From: CAZYFH01 sp965197395
GTDB taxonomy: Bacteria > Acidobacteriota > Vicinamibacteria > Vicinamibacterales > UBA8438
Length of the DNA stretch: 64,000 nucleotides
Direction of reading: 5' to 3'
NCBI GenBank assembly: GCA_965197395.1
Contig: CBDANB010000005.1
Location: 62,001 to 126,000 of the forward strand
The translations under genes were made by a program, and so were the position numbers. The first letter of the stretch is position 1. Every line of letters begins with the position of its first letter. The notes below the pieces were generated by a model. That model saw only the letters and a list, made by a program, of their open reading frames with translations. It did not search any database and was not told the origin of the DNA. Shown here one piece after another: positions 33,283 to 42,240 of the stretch.

Positions 33283-33384
33283 GGCGGGGCCGATCGTCGG
33301 CCTCGCCGCCCGTCGCGATGTCGGCGACGGTCGTGTCGCACCGGTCGGCGGCGCGCCCAAGAACTACGCGCGAAGCCGCTGCCA

Positions 33385-34020
33385 TCAGTCCAGGCAGAAC
33401 GTCCGCTCGTAGATTGTCCGACCCTCCCGTCGATACCTCTGCTCGTAGGTTGTGTGGACGGCCGCCAGCATGTCGCCGTCGACCGTGCGACGTTGGAAGC
33501 CCCCGAGGACCCGTCCTCCCGCGACGCGCACGGCGCGCTCGGCGAAGTCGACCAGCGCCATGTCGTCTGTCTTCAGATGGACGGCCCCGCCGCGGCACAA
33601 GAGCCGCCGGTAGCGCTCGAGAAACGGGGGCGACGGCAGCCGGTGCCTGGCCTGCCGAGTCTTCGGAAGTGGGTCGGGAAACGGGAGCCAAATCGCGCCG
33701 ACCCGGCCGGCCGGGATGTGCTCTTCCAGATACTCGACCCGGGAGCGGAGAAAGAACGCATTGGTCAGGCCCTCGTCGAGCGCCCGGCTCGCACCCATCC
33801 ACAGGCGGGAGCCGTTTCGATCCACACCGACAACTCCCCTGTTCGGCCGACTCCGTGCCAGCGCGAGGGTGTACTCGCCACGGCCGCATCCCAACTCGAG
33901 AACAGCTGTCTCCGCGGGGCCAAAGGCTGTGTTGAACCAGCCGGGCGCGCAGCGTCGCCCGTCAACGACGTTCTCCATCTTTTCGAGCGCCGCAAAACGG
34001 CGAAGCTTCGTTCGAGCCAT
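33385..34020 (-). CDS. trmB: tRNA (guanine-N7-)-methyltransferase
   Basis: A 211-residue class I SAM methyltransferase that modifies G46 in tRNA. It has the SAM site LELGCGRGEYTLALA, the acidic strand end VGVDRNGSRL, and the family-specific WLPFPDPLPKTRQARHRL block (the canonical form is FPDPWPKxRHxKRR, so Trp is Leu here). It also has the late motif LKTDDMALVDFAE and the C-terminal TTYEQRYRREGRTIYE segment. The ATG at 34020 gives a typical length. It is a housekeeping gene without an operon partner here. Confidence 0.93.
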   Translation of the reverse strand: MARTKLRRFAALEKMENVVDGRRCAPGWFNTAFGPAETAVLELGCGRGEYTLALARSRPNRGVVGVDRNGSRLWMGASRALDEGLTNAFFLRSRVEYLEEHIPAGRVGAIWLPFPDPLPKTRQARHRLPSPPFLERYRRLLCRGGAVHLKTDDMALVDFAERAVRVAGGRVLGGFQRRTVDGDMLAAVHTTYEQRYRREGRTIYERTFCLD

Positions 34021-34088
34021 TTCTCACCGACTGATCATCGATTTGGCGCCTGCCGCGATCGCGAAGAAATGCAAAGCTCGACGGTGAA

Positions 34089-34178
34089 CGATCCCCGGTT
34101 GATCCGCGCCCGCTCCTGGCCATCTGCGGTCAGCTCAGGCAGGCGGCCGTTCGGCGGGTCGGTGATGAGCTCCGACTT
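34089..34178 (-). pseudogene. Short remnant of a secreted paralogue family
   Basis: In the 312 bases between trmB and the next gene, the minus strand encodes GKSELITDPPNGRLPELTADG followed by QERA. This matches the conserved IVDPPTGRLPLNEVGQ / VVDPPNGRIPTLTPEAQ segment of the two full-length paralogues at 34333-35298 and 45364-46476. No start and no flanking domain survive. The rest of the gap shows nothing recognisable. Confidence 0.6.
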
Positions 34179-34332
34179 CCCGCTGCGATCGCACGCCGCG
34201 TTCCGCCGGCCCCGGCAACGCCAACCAGATGCGACGCGCAGGGTGTCGCTACGCGCGCTCTCGGCTTCACGATTGTAACCAACTCGGTCAGAATCGCCGC
34301 CTGGACCCGGCGCATCGGTGATTCTGCGGTGA

Positions 34333-35298
34333 TCACCTAACCTTTGAGTCGCCCGTTCCATCCGCGGCGTCACGCTGCTCGCGCTCACGTTCTCCGGCGA
34401 GAATATTCGTCATCGCGTAGTTGCCCTCGTGGCAGGCGTACTCATAGATGACGTAGTCGTCGAGTCGGGCCATCGGGCGATCCACGGTCCAGGGTTGCGT
34501 GTAGATCTCGTCGTCCTCGATGGTGAACCGGTAGTCGATCGTGTCCGGGCCGACGCGTGTGAAGCGCTCGACGGCCCGTGTGTGCGGTGTCGACACAAAC
34601 CGCAGCTCGGTCTTGTCGCTATAGTTCCGCGTCTCGACCACGAGCGTGTCACCCTCCCAGTGGGCCCGAGAGTCGCCGTTCCACTGCCGGATGGCATCGT
34701 CGAGCCTCGGCCGATCGCCGATCGGGATGATCCGGACGTCGTGAATGTTCTCGACGTGAATGGCCACCACGTCGGGCGTCTGGACGATGTGATACGTGTT
34801 GTTGTAGTTGGTGCCGACCGGCGGGACGCCGTGATACGTCAAGCAGCGATCCCAATTGGTCCGGTCGAGCCACGAGTCGGCTGGATGTATGCGCCGGTGC
34901 TCGCGACGCGCGTCCAGACGGGCTTGCCCCACCTCGTTCAGCGGGAGTCGACCCGTTGGTGGGTCGACGATCTGGGAGGTCCGTTGGTCCGGCAGCACCC
35001 ACCCCCCGTCCCACCACAGCGCGTTGTAGCCGCCCGGGTCGACGCCGGGGCGGTCCGGGCGATCGGTTTTCCGGAGCGTGGTATACGCCGCCGCTTCTTC
35101 CGGGGTGTAGAACTCCCGCCCCTCCACCTCAGGCGACCGTTCCAGCGGCGTGAGCGTGGCGTACGACCAGACCCCTTGCAGATCGGGGTCGCCCCAAGGC
35201 GTTCGAGCTGCGTCACCGGATTGCGCTGCTGCAGGCAACGCCACTAGTCCGAGCAGCACGACTGCGACGATGGTTAGCAGCGTGGTGGAGCGGCTCAT
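34333..35298 (-). CDS. Secreted protein of an uncharacterised acidobacterial family (paralogue 1)
   Basis: 321 residues from the ATG at 35298 (GGAAGGGGAAGAG upstream), with a signal peptide (LLTIVAVVLLGLVALPAAAQ). Conserved landmarks are RTPWGDPDLQGVWSYATLTPLERS, SQIVDPPTGRLPL, SRAHWEGDTLVVETRNYSDK, RVGPDTIDYRFTIEDDEIYTQPWT and YEYACHEGNYAMTNIL. It shares these in order with the protein at 45364-46476. The family is abundant in Acidobacteria and has no known function; the beta-rich pattern suggests a periplasmic binding or structural protein. A C-terminal quinoprotein remnant lies 43 bases upstream. Confidence 0.8.
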   Translation of the reverse strand: MSRSTTLLTIVAVVLLGLVALPAAAQSGDAARTPWGDPDLQGVWSYATLTPLERSPEVEGREFYTPEEAAAYTTLRKTDRPDRPGVDPGGYNALWWDGGWVLPDQRTSQIVDPPTGRLPLNEVGQARLDARREHRRIHPADSWLDRTNWDRCLTYHGVPPVGTNYNNTYHIVQTPDVVAIHVENIHDVRIIPIGDRPRLDDAIRQWNGDSRAHWEGDTLVVETRNYSDKTELRFVSTPHTRAVERFTRVGPDTIDYRFTIEDDEIYTQPWTVDRPMARLDDYVIYEYACHEGNYAMTNILAGEREREQRDAADGTGDSKVR

Positions 35299-35341
35299 CT
35301 CTTCCCCTTCCGTGTGACGGGACGGCGATCGAATAAGTGTA

Positions 35342-35746
35342 TTAGTCCTGGGGGATCGACAGCGCGACGATCTCGTCCGGGTCGCGGCCTGAACCGATAC
35401 CGACCGCAAGATACTGCTTGCCCTCGTGCAGGTAGGTCATCGGGAGCGCTCGCACGGAAGATGGCAGCTCGATGGCCCGGAGAAGCTCGCCGCTCGTCTT
35501 GTCGTAGACGTTCAGCAACGGCGGGTTCCATGCGTCGCGCCCCGTCGCGGTGAAGAGCAGCGTCTCGGTCGCGATCGGAAAGTTCAGTACCTTGGTGCCA
35601 AGTGGGGGCAGGTCGAGGTGTTTGATCGGGTCGGCGAGTCTGGGACCGTCGCCGTTGGCGATCTGCCAGACGTGTTCGCCGGTGGTCATGTCGATCGCCG
35701 TGATCCGGCCATACGGCGGCTTGAACGGCAACAGCGACGATGCCAT
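35342..35746 (-). pseudogene. Quinoprotein C-terminal remnant
   Basis: 134 residues corresponding only to the last fifth of a PQQ-dependent dehydrogenase-type protein: LPFKPPYGRITAIDMTTGEHVW, ATETLLFTATGRDAWNP, LNVYDKTSGELLRAIELPSS and ALPMTYLHEGKQYLAVGIGSG. It lacks a signal peptide and some 500 upstream residues. No quinoprotein sequence is seen upstream of 35746. The remnant of an ancestral gene cut by deletion or rearrangement. Confidence 0.85.
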
Positions 35747-35915
35747 GACGTCTGGGCATGTGACCTCCGGACACGACGCCCGAGATTTTCATTGTGCCGT
35801 TCGAGCAACACGGTTATACACCGACACCCTTCCCACACGGGCAGATCTCTGCCCGTCAGCTCGGGTAACGTTAACAACCTGATTCTCAGGCCCGAACGAC
35901 CAGACAACCACTCAC

Positions 35916-37271
35916 GTGCAGGACGAACCCTCAATCGACGCTTTCGAGGAACAGCTGCGCGAGCGGTTTCGAGCGCGCACGTCCCGTTCGGCCGGACTAT
36001 ACGCGCGCGCCCTCGGGAGCCTTCCCGGTGGCAACACCCGGACCAGCACCTTCTTTCGACCCCATCCACTCTTCGCCGACCGGGCCGAAGGGTGCCGGCT
36101 CCACGACGTGGACGGGAACGCCTACCTGGATGTGCTCAACAACTTCACCTCGCTGATCCACGGTCATGGACACCCCCGGATCACGGCTGCCATCGCGGCG
36201 CAGGCAGCGAAGGGCACTGTCTACGCGGCCCCGGTGGAGGTGCAGCTTGCGCTCGCGGAAGAGATCACACGGCGGGTGCCCTCGATGCGCCGAGTCCGGT
36301 TCACGACCTCCGGCACCGAGGCAGTGATGAACGCGCTGCGGGTCGCTCGCGCCTTCACCGGACGCTCGAAGTTTCTCAAGATGGAAGGGGGCTATCACGG
36401 CAGTTATGACCCGGTTGAGATCAGCATCGCTCCAGGGCCCGATGGGCCGGTATGGCCGACCGGTGAACCGGACGAGATCGGCCTGTCGACGGCGCTGACG
36501 GACGAAGTGCTGGTCGCGCCGTTCAACGACCTGGAGACGACGCTGCGAGTGATCGAGCGGCACCACGACGACCTGGCTGCCGTCATCGTGGAACCGGTGA
36601 TGGGCGCCGGCGGCATGATTCCAGCCGACCAGCGGTTCCTGGACGGGCTGCGCGCCGCGACGACTGCCCATCGGGTGCTGCTCATCCTCGACGAGATCAT
36701 CTCGTTCCGGTTGGCGCCGGGCGGCGCGCAGCAGCTGTATCGGATCGAGCCGGACCTGACCACCCTCGGAAAGATCATCGGCGGCGGGCTGCCAATCGGG
36801 GCGTTTGGTGGGCGCGCGGACATCATGGAGCTGTTCGACCCGCGCCGGTCGGACCGGATGACCCACGCCGGCACCTTCAACGGCAGCCCGATCTGCATGG
36901 CGGCCGGTGTGGCATCGCTCGAGCTGCTGACACCCGAAGCGATCGACCGGATCAACCGTCTGGGTGACCGGCTGCGCGACGGGTTTCAGGCGGCGTTCGC
37001 CGCGACCGGGGTGCGGGGTCGCGCGACCGGGCACGGCTCACTGGTCCAGACCCATCTGGTCGACGGCGAGGTGCGCAACTACCGGGACGGCGCGCGGGCC
37101 CCGGCTTGGTATCGGCGAGTGACCCACCTGGCGCTATTGACCCGCGGGGTATTTTCCGGCTGGCGGACCAGCTTCAACGTCTCGACCGCCATGGCTGAGG
37201 CGGAGGTCGACGAGGCGATCGCTGCGTTTCGCGCGGTACTGGAGGAGCTAGCGCCCCATACGGGACACTAG
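35916..37271 (+). CDS. Class III aminotransferase of the glutamate-1-semialdehyde aminomutase type
   Basis: A 451-residue PLP enzyme from the GTG at 35916. It has SLPGGNTRTSTFFRPHPLF at the substrate-entry region, FTTSGTEAVMNALRVARAFTGR for phosphate binding, Asp259 in LLILDEIISFRL, and the Schiff-base Lys286 in LTTLGKIIGGGLPIGAFGG. A HAGTFNGSPICMAAGVASLELL block follows. It resembles HemL and related aminomutases, but a stand-alone copy beside an amino-acid permease suggests catabolism of an amino compound rather than haem synthesis. Its end overlaps the convergent permease gene by 24 bases. Confidence 0.85.
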   Translation: MQDEPSIDAFEEQLRERFRARTSRSAGLYARALGSLPGGNTRTSTFFRPHPLFADRAEGCRLHDVDGNAYLDVLNNFTSLIHGHGHPRITAAIAAQAAKGTVYAAPVEVQLALAEEITRRVPSMRRVRFTTSGTEAVMNALRVARAFTGRSKFLKMEGGYHGSYDPVEISIAPGPDGPVWPTGEPDEIGLSTALTDEVLVAPFNDLETTLRVIERHHDDLAAVIVEPVMGAGGMIPADQRFLDGLRAATTAHRVLLILDEIISFRLAPGGAQQLYRIEPDLTTLGKIIGGGLPIGAFGGRADIMELFDPRRSDRMTHAGTFNGSPICMAAGVASLELLTPEAIDRINRLGDRLRDGFQAAFAATGVRGRATGHGSLVQTHLVDGEVRNYRDGARAPAWYRRVTHLALLTRGVFSGWRTSFNVSTAMAEAEVDEAIAAFRAVLEELAPHTGH

Positions 37272-38621
37272 CGCCCCACCCCCTCCCTGCGCGTCAGCGC
37301 TCTGCCGCCGCCAGTAGTAGTAGAACGGCAGACCAGCGAGGACGACTGCAAGGCCAGCCAACGAGGGGACGGTCCGCGTGAGCAGCAGGTTGACCAGGTA
37401 CCACGCCGAAATCGCAAGAAAGAGCACCGGGGTCACCGGGTATCCCCAGACCCGGTAGGGACGTGGCAGGTCCGGCTCCCTGACACGCAAGACGATGACG
37501 GCTGCCACCGCCAGGCTTAGCAACAGCTGGATCACGAACCCGACGGTGTTGAGGATCTGCTGATAGGTACCGGCCAAGGAATAGGCGACAGCGAGCCCGC
37601 CCACCAGCAAGATGGCGGGACCCGGGGTCCGATGAACCGGGTGGAGTCGCGCGAGCGCCGGGAAGAACAGGCGGTCCCTGGACTGGGCGTAGAAGATCCG
37701 CGGGTAGCTCAACAGCTGGGCGTTGAGCGTGCCCATCGCGGAGCAGAGCACGGCAAGCGCCGTCACCGAGGCACCGACCGGCCCGAGTATCGCCTGCGCC
37801 GCGTCGCCCGCGACCCGCTCTGATGCTTGGAGCGCGTCGAACGACAGGACACGCAGATAGGCCAGGTTGATCGTGACATACAGCACCAACACGATCCCCA
37901 TCGCTATCAGAATCGCGCGTGGGATCATCCGCGCCGGGTCGCGCACCTCGCCGGCGACATGCGTCACGAAGTAGGCGCCGCTGAACGCGAACAGCGTGAG
38001 CAGCATCGCCGAGCCGAGCGAACCGATCGCTCGAGGGGTCTCACGATCGGCCGGCAGGAACGGCGTGAACTGGTCGAGTCCACCCTGCCCGAACGCGAGC
38101 CCGATCACTATCAATCCGAGCAACATCCCGACCTTGAGCGCCGTCAGCACATTCTGCGTCTTGCCGCCGATCCGGACACCCAGGTAGTTGACGGTCGACA
38201 GGACGCCGATCAGTCCGGCGGCCACGACCCGCTCCCCCCACAATCCCGACGGCAGGAACCGACCAAACAGCTCGCCCGCATACACGGACGCCATCGCCGC
38301 CACGACCGCGATCGCGCCGGCCGCGTAGGTGAAGCACATCATCCACCCGAAGAGGAACGCCGCCGGCGTGCCGGGGAAGGCGCGTTTGAGAAAGACGTAG
38401 GTGCCACCGGTTTCCGGAATCGCCGCCGCCAGCTCGGCGAAGCAGAGCGCGCCGCACACGGCGAGCAGGCCAGACAGCAACCAGGTCACCAGGAGCAAAC
38501 CGGGCGACCCCACCTCTCGCGCAACGTCGGCCGGCACGAGGAAGATGCTCGCGCCGATGATGCCGCCGACGATCAAGGTGGTCGCCTCGAGCCACCCGAG
38601 GCCTCGGTCGAGGGTGGTCAC
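37248..38621 (-). CDS. APC-superfamily amino acid permease
   Basis: A 457-residue inner-membrane transporter with about 12 helices. It opens with the APC signature GWLEATTLIVGGIIGASIFLVPADVAREVG and has ELAAAIPETGGTYVFLKRAFPG, a typical TM2-3 region. LTLFAFSGAYFVTHVAGEVRDPARMIPRAI and SYPRIFYAQSRDRLFFPAL follow. It should import an amino acid or polyamine in symport or exchange. The GTG at 38621 is chosen by family alignment. It is convergent with and overlaps the aminotransferase gene by 24 bases, a tail-to-tail pair with plausible shared substrate. Confidence 0.92.
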   Translation of the reverse strand: MTTLDRGLGWLEATTLIVGGIIGASIFLVPADVAREVGSPGLLLVTWLLSGLLAVCGALCFAELAAAIPETGGTYVFLKRAFPGTPAAFLFGWMMCFTYAAGAIAVVAAMASVYAGELFGRFLPSGLWGERVVAAGLIGVLSTVNYLGVRIGGKTQNVLTALKVGMLLGLIVIGLAFGQGGLDQFTPFLPADRETPRAIGSLGSAMLLTLFAFSGAYFVTHVAGEVRDPARMIPRAILIAMGIVLVLYVTINLAYLRVLSFDALQASERVAGDAAQAILGPVGASVTALAVLCSAMGTLNAQLLSYPRIFYAQSRDRLFFPALARLHPVHRTPGPAILLVGGLAVAYSLAGTYQQILNTVGFVIQLLLSLAVAAVIVLRVREPDLPRPYRVWGYPVTPVLFLAISAWYLVNLLLTRTVPSLAGLAVVLAGLPFYYYWRRQSADAQGGGGALVSRMGR

Positions 38622-38708
38622 GGTCCTAGCGTATAGTGGCGGGAGCAGGAGCCTCTGGGCGCGGCCCCGCCCTGCGCCGCGACCCAGCCGAGCCTGTGAG
38701 CAACGTCG

Positions 38709-38936
38709 ATGCCGCTGAAGCCTGATGCCGCCGACGCCTCTCGACGGAGCTTCCTAAAGTGGAGTGCGCTCCTGGGTGGCGCCACGGCGCTCGGCGGCGG
38801 GGGGTTGCTCCTCTCCCAGTACCGACCAAGCGAACCCGGCAGCGGCGTCGCGGCCGCGGCGAGTCACGTCTTCCACACGGCTAACACGCCGGAATGCCTC
38901 CGGAGACCGACTACTATCGCGGCGCGGCGCGTGTGA
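38709..38936 (+). pseudogene. Tat-signal-containing oxidoreductase remnant
   Basis: 75 residues from an ATG at 38709, holding a canonical twin-arginine signal SRRSFLKWSALLGGATALGGGG. A 35-residue tail without any domain then ends at 38936. Such signals precede molybdopterin or [FeS] oxidoreductases of hundreds of residues. No continuation is visible in any frame before the convergent FAD-oxidase gene ends at 39066, so this is probably the stub of a deleted gene. Confidence 0.55.
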
Positions 38937-39065
38937 CGCTGGGGTCGCTCGCGGAGTCGGCGCGTCTCTGCGGAGCGCCCACGCCCTGACGATGTCGCCG
39001 TCCGCCCGGGGAGTGCCAGCAGCGCGTCCCATCGTCGGCCGAGGATTCCATGACAGCGATGATGC

Positions 39066-40427
39066 TCAGCTCCGGTTCGCCGGAGCGATGTTCTGGTTGA
39101 TGTGGAAGAGGTTGTCCGGGTCATAGGTCGCCTTCACTGCTGCGAGCCGTTCGTAGTTGACGCCATAGTTTGCGGCCGCACGGTGGGCGTCGTCGCTGGA
39201 CATGAAGTTGACGTAGCCCCCATCGCTCCCCGAGTGGGGATGAATGGCTGCGTAGTAGTCCTTCACCCACCGGATGTTGGCTTCGTTGTCGGCTGGGTTG
39301 TCCCAGATTCCCGCTATCACCGGGGAAAAGTTCTTGTCTCGGTGTCCGAAGGCGGTCTCGTCGGCGCCGATCCGTTGAGCCGCACCGTTGATCGCATGGA
39401 GATGCATGCTCGAGCTTATGTGCGGTGTCTTCTTGCCATGCTCCACGTGAGCAGCGATTGCCTCGTCGGTGAGCTCGGTGATGAAGTCTGCTTTCCAGTA
39501 ATGCTGCATGCCCTTCGGGACAGAATCGTCGAAAGCGCTGTTGAGCGCGGGGAACGGCATCACGTCGACCCGATCCACTTTCACTTCGGCAGCGTCGCGT
39601 AGTGGCTGGAGAACATGCTCGGCCTCCTCGTGTGGGCCGTTCCAGCACGTGACCAGTACACAGAACAGATCGCCGACCCGGTCGTCGGGGATATACGGCT
39701 CGTCAGGCGCTATCTGCCAGCCGAAAAAGCATCCGAGCTGTTCGGGCGCGTGCCTCATGAACTCGCGGTAGCACTCCAGGACCGTCGCGGCATCGTCGAC
39801 CTCGTAGAACAACGGGCCGCCCACGATGTCACCGACCTCGTGGAGCTGAAACTCGAAGTTGGTGACGACGCCGAAGTTGCCGCCGCCGCCGCGCAAGGCC
39901 CAGAACAGATCTTCGTTCTGGTAATCGCTCGCGGTAACCTGCCGACCATCGGCGAGAACGACATCGGCCGACAGCAGGTTGTCGATGGAGAACCCGACGC
40001 TGCGGGTCAGGTAGCCGAGACCACCACCCAGCGTCAGGCCACCCACACCAGTCGTCGAGATGATCCCGCCGGGCGCTGCCAGGCCGAACGGGTAGGTCGC
40101 ATGGTCGACATCACCCCACGTCGCGCCGCCGCCGACCCGGGCGACCTTTTTGTTTGGATCGACCCACACGTTATTCATCGGCGACAGGTCGAGGACCAGG
40201 CCGTCATCCACCGTGCCGAATCCGGGCACGCTGTGGCCCCCACCACGAATTGCCAGGTCGAGGCCGCCGTCGCGAGCAGCCGCGACCACGGCCATCACAT
40301 CGGCCGAATCCATGCACTGGATGACGGCGGCGGGTCGTCGGTCGTGCATGCCGTTGTAGACAACGCGAGCGTCGTCGTAGTCAGAATCCAAAGGGGTGAT
40401 GACGCGCCCCCGTACCGCTTCGGTCAT
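39066..40427 (-). CDS. FAD-linked oxidoreductase of the berberine-bridge type
   Basis: About 453 residues from the ATG at 40427. It has a PCMH-type FAD domain (PAAVIQCMDSADVMAVVAAARDGGLDLAIRGGGHSVPGFG), in which the His in GGGHS is the covalent 8-alpha FAD site. GGIISTTGVGGLTLGGGLGYLTR and ALRGGGGNFGVVTNFEF follow. The C-terminal BBE tail is NYGVNYERLAAVKATYDPDNLFHINQNI. It oxidises an alcohol, sugar or amine with O2 or another acceptor. The ISL3 element begins three bases upstream of the ATG and the in-frame TTG at 40454 belongs to the IS end, so the native promoter and ribosome site have been replaced. Confidence 0.88.
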   Translation of the reverse strand: MTEAVRGRVITPLDSDYDDARVVYNGMHDRRPAAVIQCMDSADVMAVVAAARDGGLDLAIRGGGHSVPGFGTVDDGLVLDLSPMNNVWVDPNKKVARVGGGATWGDVDHATYPFGLAAPGGIISTTGVGGLTLGGGLGYLTRSVGFSIDNLLSADVVLADGRQVTASDYQNEDLFWALRGGGGNFGVVTNFEFQLHEVGDIVGGPLFYEVDDAATVLECYREFMRHAPEQLGCFFGWQIAPDEPYIPDDRVGDLFCVLVTCWNGPHEEAEHVLQPLRDAAEVKVDRVDVMPFPALNSAFDDSVPKGMQHYWKADFITELTDEAIAAHVEHGKKTPHISSSMHLHAINGAAQRIGADETAFGHRDKNFSPVIAGIWDNPADNEANIRWVKDYYAAIHPHSGSDGGYVNFMSSDDAHRAAANYGVNYERLAAVKATYDPDNLFHINQNIAPANRS

Positions 40428-40430
40428 TGC

Positions 40431-41861
40431 TTTGGCTATATCCGAATTTCCCAACTAACGAAATGCGCTGATGATGCTGGTGCATAGGCATTCTGACGTC
40501 GCTCACAGGGTACGCAAGTGGCTGGGAATGTGCGCAGGAATATCGAGGTCACCGACGGTCAGGTAGATCATGTCGGCGAAGTCGTCCAGGTGGCGATAAC
40601 CGGACGCCCGGTTCTTGACGATCTTGATAATGCGATTCAAGCCCTCGCCGACGGCATTCGTCAGCGGCCTGTCGATGAAGGCCATGATGTGCGTGAGGTG
40701 CGTCCGCAGTGTCCCGACAAACGTGCGCAACGTCGGGATGCGGCTGCGCAACGCGGCGGTCATCCAGCGTCTGAGGAACTTCGTCGCCGAGGCCCGATAG
40801 CGGTAGTTCCAGAAGTGCTCAAACTCGTCCTTGAGCACCCAGGCGCGATGAATGCGCCGATTGGAGTTCCGCAAGCGATTGAGGAACCGGGTATGGCCCT
40901 TGGTCCGGTGTCTGGAGTGCCTGCTGAGCAGCCACCGCAGCCCCTTGATCGCCTTGCGCCCCGGCGTGTCGAGAGCCCGCCACTGTTCCTTGCGGACTTC
41001 GTCCACGGCCTGGTTTAGCGCTTTGACGAGATGGAAGCGGTCGAGGACGAGCGTGACCTCGGGACAGTGATCGGTGATCGCCCCGATATAGGCGGGGCTC
41101 ATGTCGCAACTGGCCCAGGCGACCCGCGTTTTCTGCCCCGGGCTCAGCCAGTCGTTGAAGAAGCGATCGATGGTGTCGCGGCCCTTGCCCGGGCCGACCC
41201 ACAGGACGCGCGCGCGGTCCAGGTCGTAGACGAGGGTGGCGAACTTGCGGCCCTTGCAGTAGGAGATCTCGTCGACGCCGAGCGTGGTCAGGCCTCGGAT
41301 TTTGTGCCCGTGGCGCACCCGCGTGATGACTCGGTGCAGCAGGTTGGACAGGGTCGAGGTCGGGAGCCGCAGGATCTCGGCCGCCGCCTGCTGCGTCATG
41401 ATCTGGCACAGGGCGCAGAGGCGCCACTCCAGGCGGTAGGTGACGCGGGCATAGGCCGGCGCCCAGGGGATCTCCTCCTGCACGCGCCCATGGGTGGGGC
41501 ACTGGATCTCTTTCGGGGCATACCAGAGCACGATGCGCAGGCCCATGACCGCCACATCCTCCCACCGCCGTCGCTCGCTTGTCTGGTGCACGATTCGGCC
41601 GCGCCGCCCACACGCCGGGCAGCGGCAGCCGTTCTTGTACGGCTTGACCGCCAGATGGAGCTCCGTGTCGCGATGCATGAACCGAACATGCGTGACCTTC
41701 AGACTCTTGAGACGTAGGATCGTGCGCAGCAACTTCAGGTTGCTCACGGGCTTCTCCTCCTTCCTGTCGACGGCAATCAACAGAGGGAATGAAGCCCGTG
41801 TTTACATGCAGCAATCAAGTCATTGCATCAGCTAAACGTCTTTGGCAAACCCGGATAGACC
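40431..41861 (-). mobile_element. ISL3-family insertion sequence
   Basis: About 1.43 kb with one ISL3 transposase gene. Imperfect terminal inverted repeats are visible: the low end reads GGCTATATCCGAATTTCCCA from about 40434; the high end (41825-41861), read outward on the minus strand, is GGTCTATCCGGGTTTGCCAA. CATTGC occurs just outside both ends (40425-40430 and 41862-41867), probably part of an 8-base target duplication. The element separates the FAD-oxidase gene from its upstream region. Confidence 0.85.
40503..41747 (-). CDS. ISL3-family DDE transposase
   Basis: 414 residues from the GTG at 41747, which has AGGAGGAG upstream. An N-terminal zinc-finger-like CRCPACGRRG and a second Cys-x-His (IQCPTHGR) are followed by the HTH segment TQQAAAEILRLPTSTLSNLLHRVI. 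The DDE catalytic core begins with TLGVDEISYCKGRKFATLVYDLDRARVLWV and continues with SCDMSPAYIGAI and LVLDRFHLVKALNQAVDEVRKEQ; the family ending is LTNAVGEGLNRIIKIVKNRASGYR. Intact and of full length, so probably functional. Confidence 0.96.
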   Translation of the reverse strand: MSNLKLLRTILRLKSLKVTHVRFMHRDTELHLAVKPYKNGCRCPACGRRGRIVHQTSERRRWEDVAVMGLRIVLWYAPKEIQCPTHGRVQEEIPWAPAYARVTYRLEWRLCALCQIMTQQAAAEILRLPTSTLSNLLHRVITRVRHGHKIRGLTTLGVDEISYCKGRKFATLVYDLDRARVLWVGPGKGRDTIDRFFNDWLSPGQKTRVAWASCDMSPAYIGAITDHCPEVTLVLDRFHLVKALNQAVDEVRKEQWRALDTPGRKAIKGLRWLLSRHSRHRTKGHTRFLNRLRNSNRRIHRAWVLKDEFEHFWNYRYRASATKFLRRWMTAALRSRIPTLRTFVGTLRTHLTHIMAFIDRPLTNAVGEGLNRIIKIVKNRASGYRHLDDFADMIYLTVGDLDIPAHIPSHLRTL

Positions 41862-41867
41862 CATTGC

Positions 41868-42240
41868 GGCTATATCCGAGTTTCCCAAATAGCGTAAGCA
41901 CCTGATATCCCAGTCTTTCCGGGGTAAATCGAGCGTTCGGCGTGTACAGGTCGACGGTGTTGACGCGAACATAGTCAGGTGTTCGCCGGTCGACTGCAGT
42001 CCGAGGACGCAGCGGTCCAGTTCGACATCACGCATGGGCCCCCTCCCTGGGAGCCATCTTGTCGCGCACGGACGGGCCCTGTGGAAGCTGACGGCGCCGT
42101 GGACGCACAGAACGCGCCCACCGTGCCTTGGAAAACGCTGTGCGTTTTCCACGAGCTCCCACAGGGCCTTTCCAATCAAATCACCCACGAAAAACCCCGA
42201 AAGGCCCCAAAATGGCGTTGGGAAACCCGGATAGACCCAG
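41868..42240. mobile_element. Non-autonomous ISL3-related element (MITE-like deletion derivative)
   Basis: This 373-base segment abuts the ISL3 copy and has the same kind of ends: GGCTATATCCGAGTTTCCCA at 41868-41887, and GGGAAACCCGGATAGACC at 42221-42238, which mirrors the right end of its neighbour. ATTGC is found at each junction (40426, 41863, 42241). Inside, the minus strand from 42035 encodes MRDVELDRCVLGLQ, like the first residues of an IS204/ISL3-type transposase, then decays. Two strong hairpins occur: 42130-42150 (GGAAAACGC/GCGTTTTCC) and the long pair 42075-42084 with 42159-42168. It truncates the BTAD regulator gene. Confidence 0.7.

Noticed and set aside
38709..38936. Second selenocysteine candidate at the TGA ending the Tat-signal fragment
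   Set aside because: Sequence after the TGA has no oxidoreductase similarity and no SECIS-like hairpin was evident.
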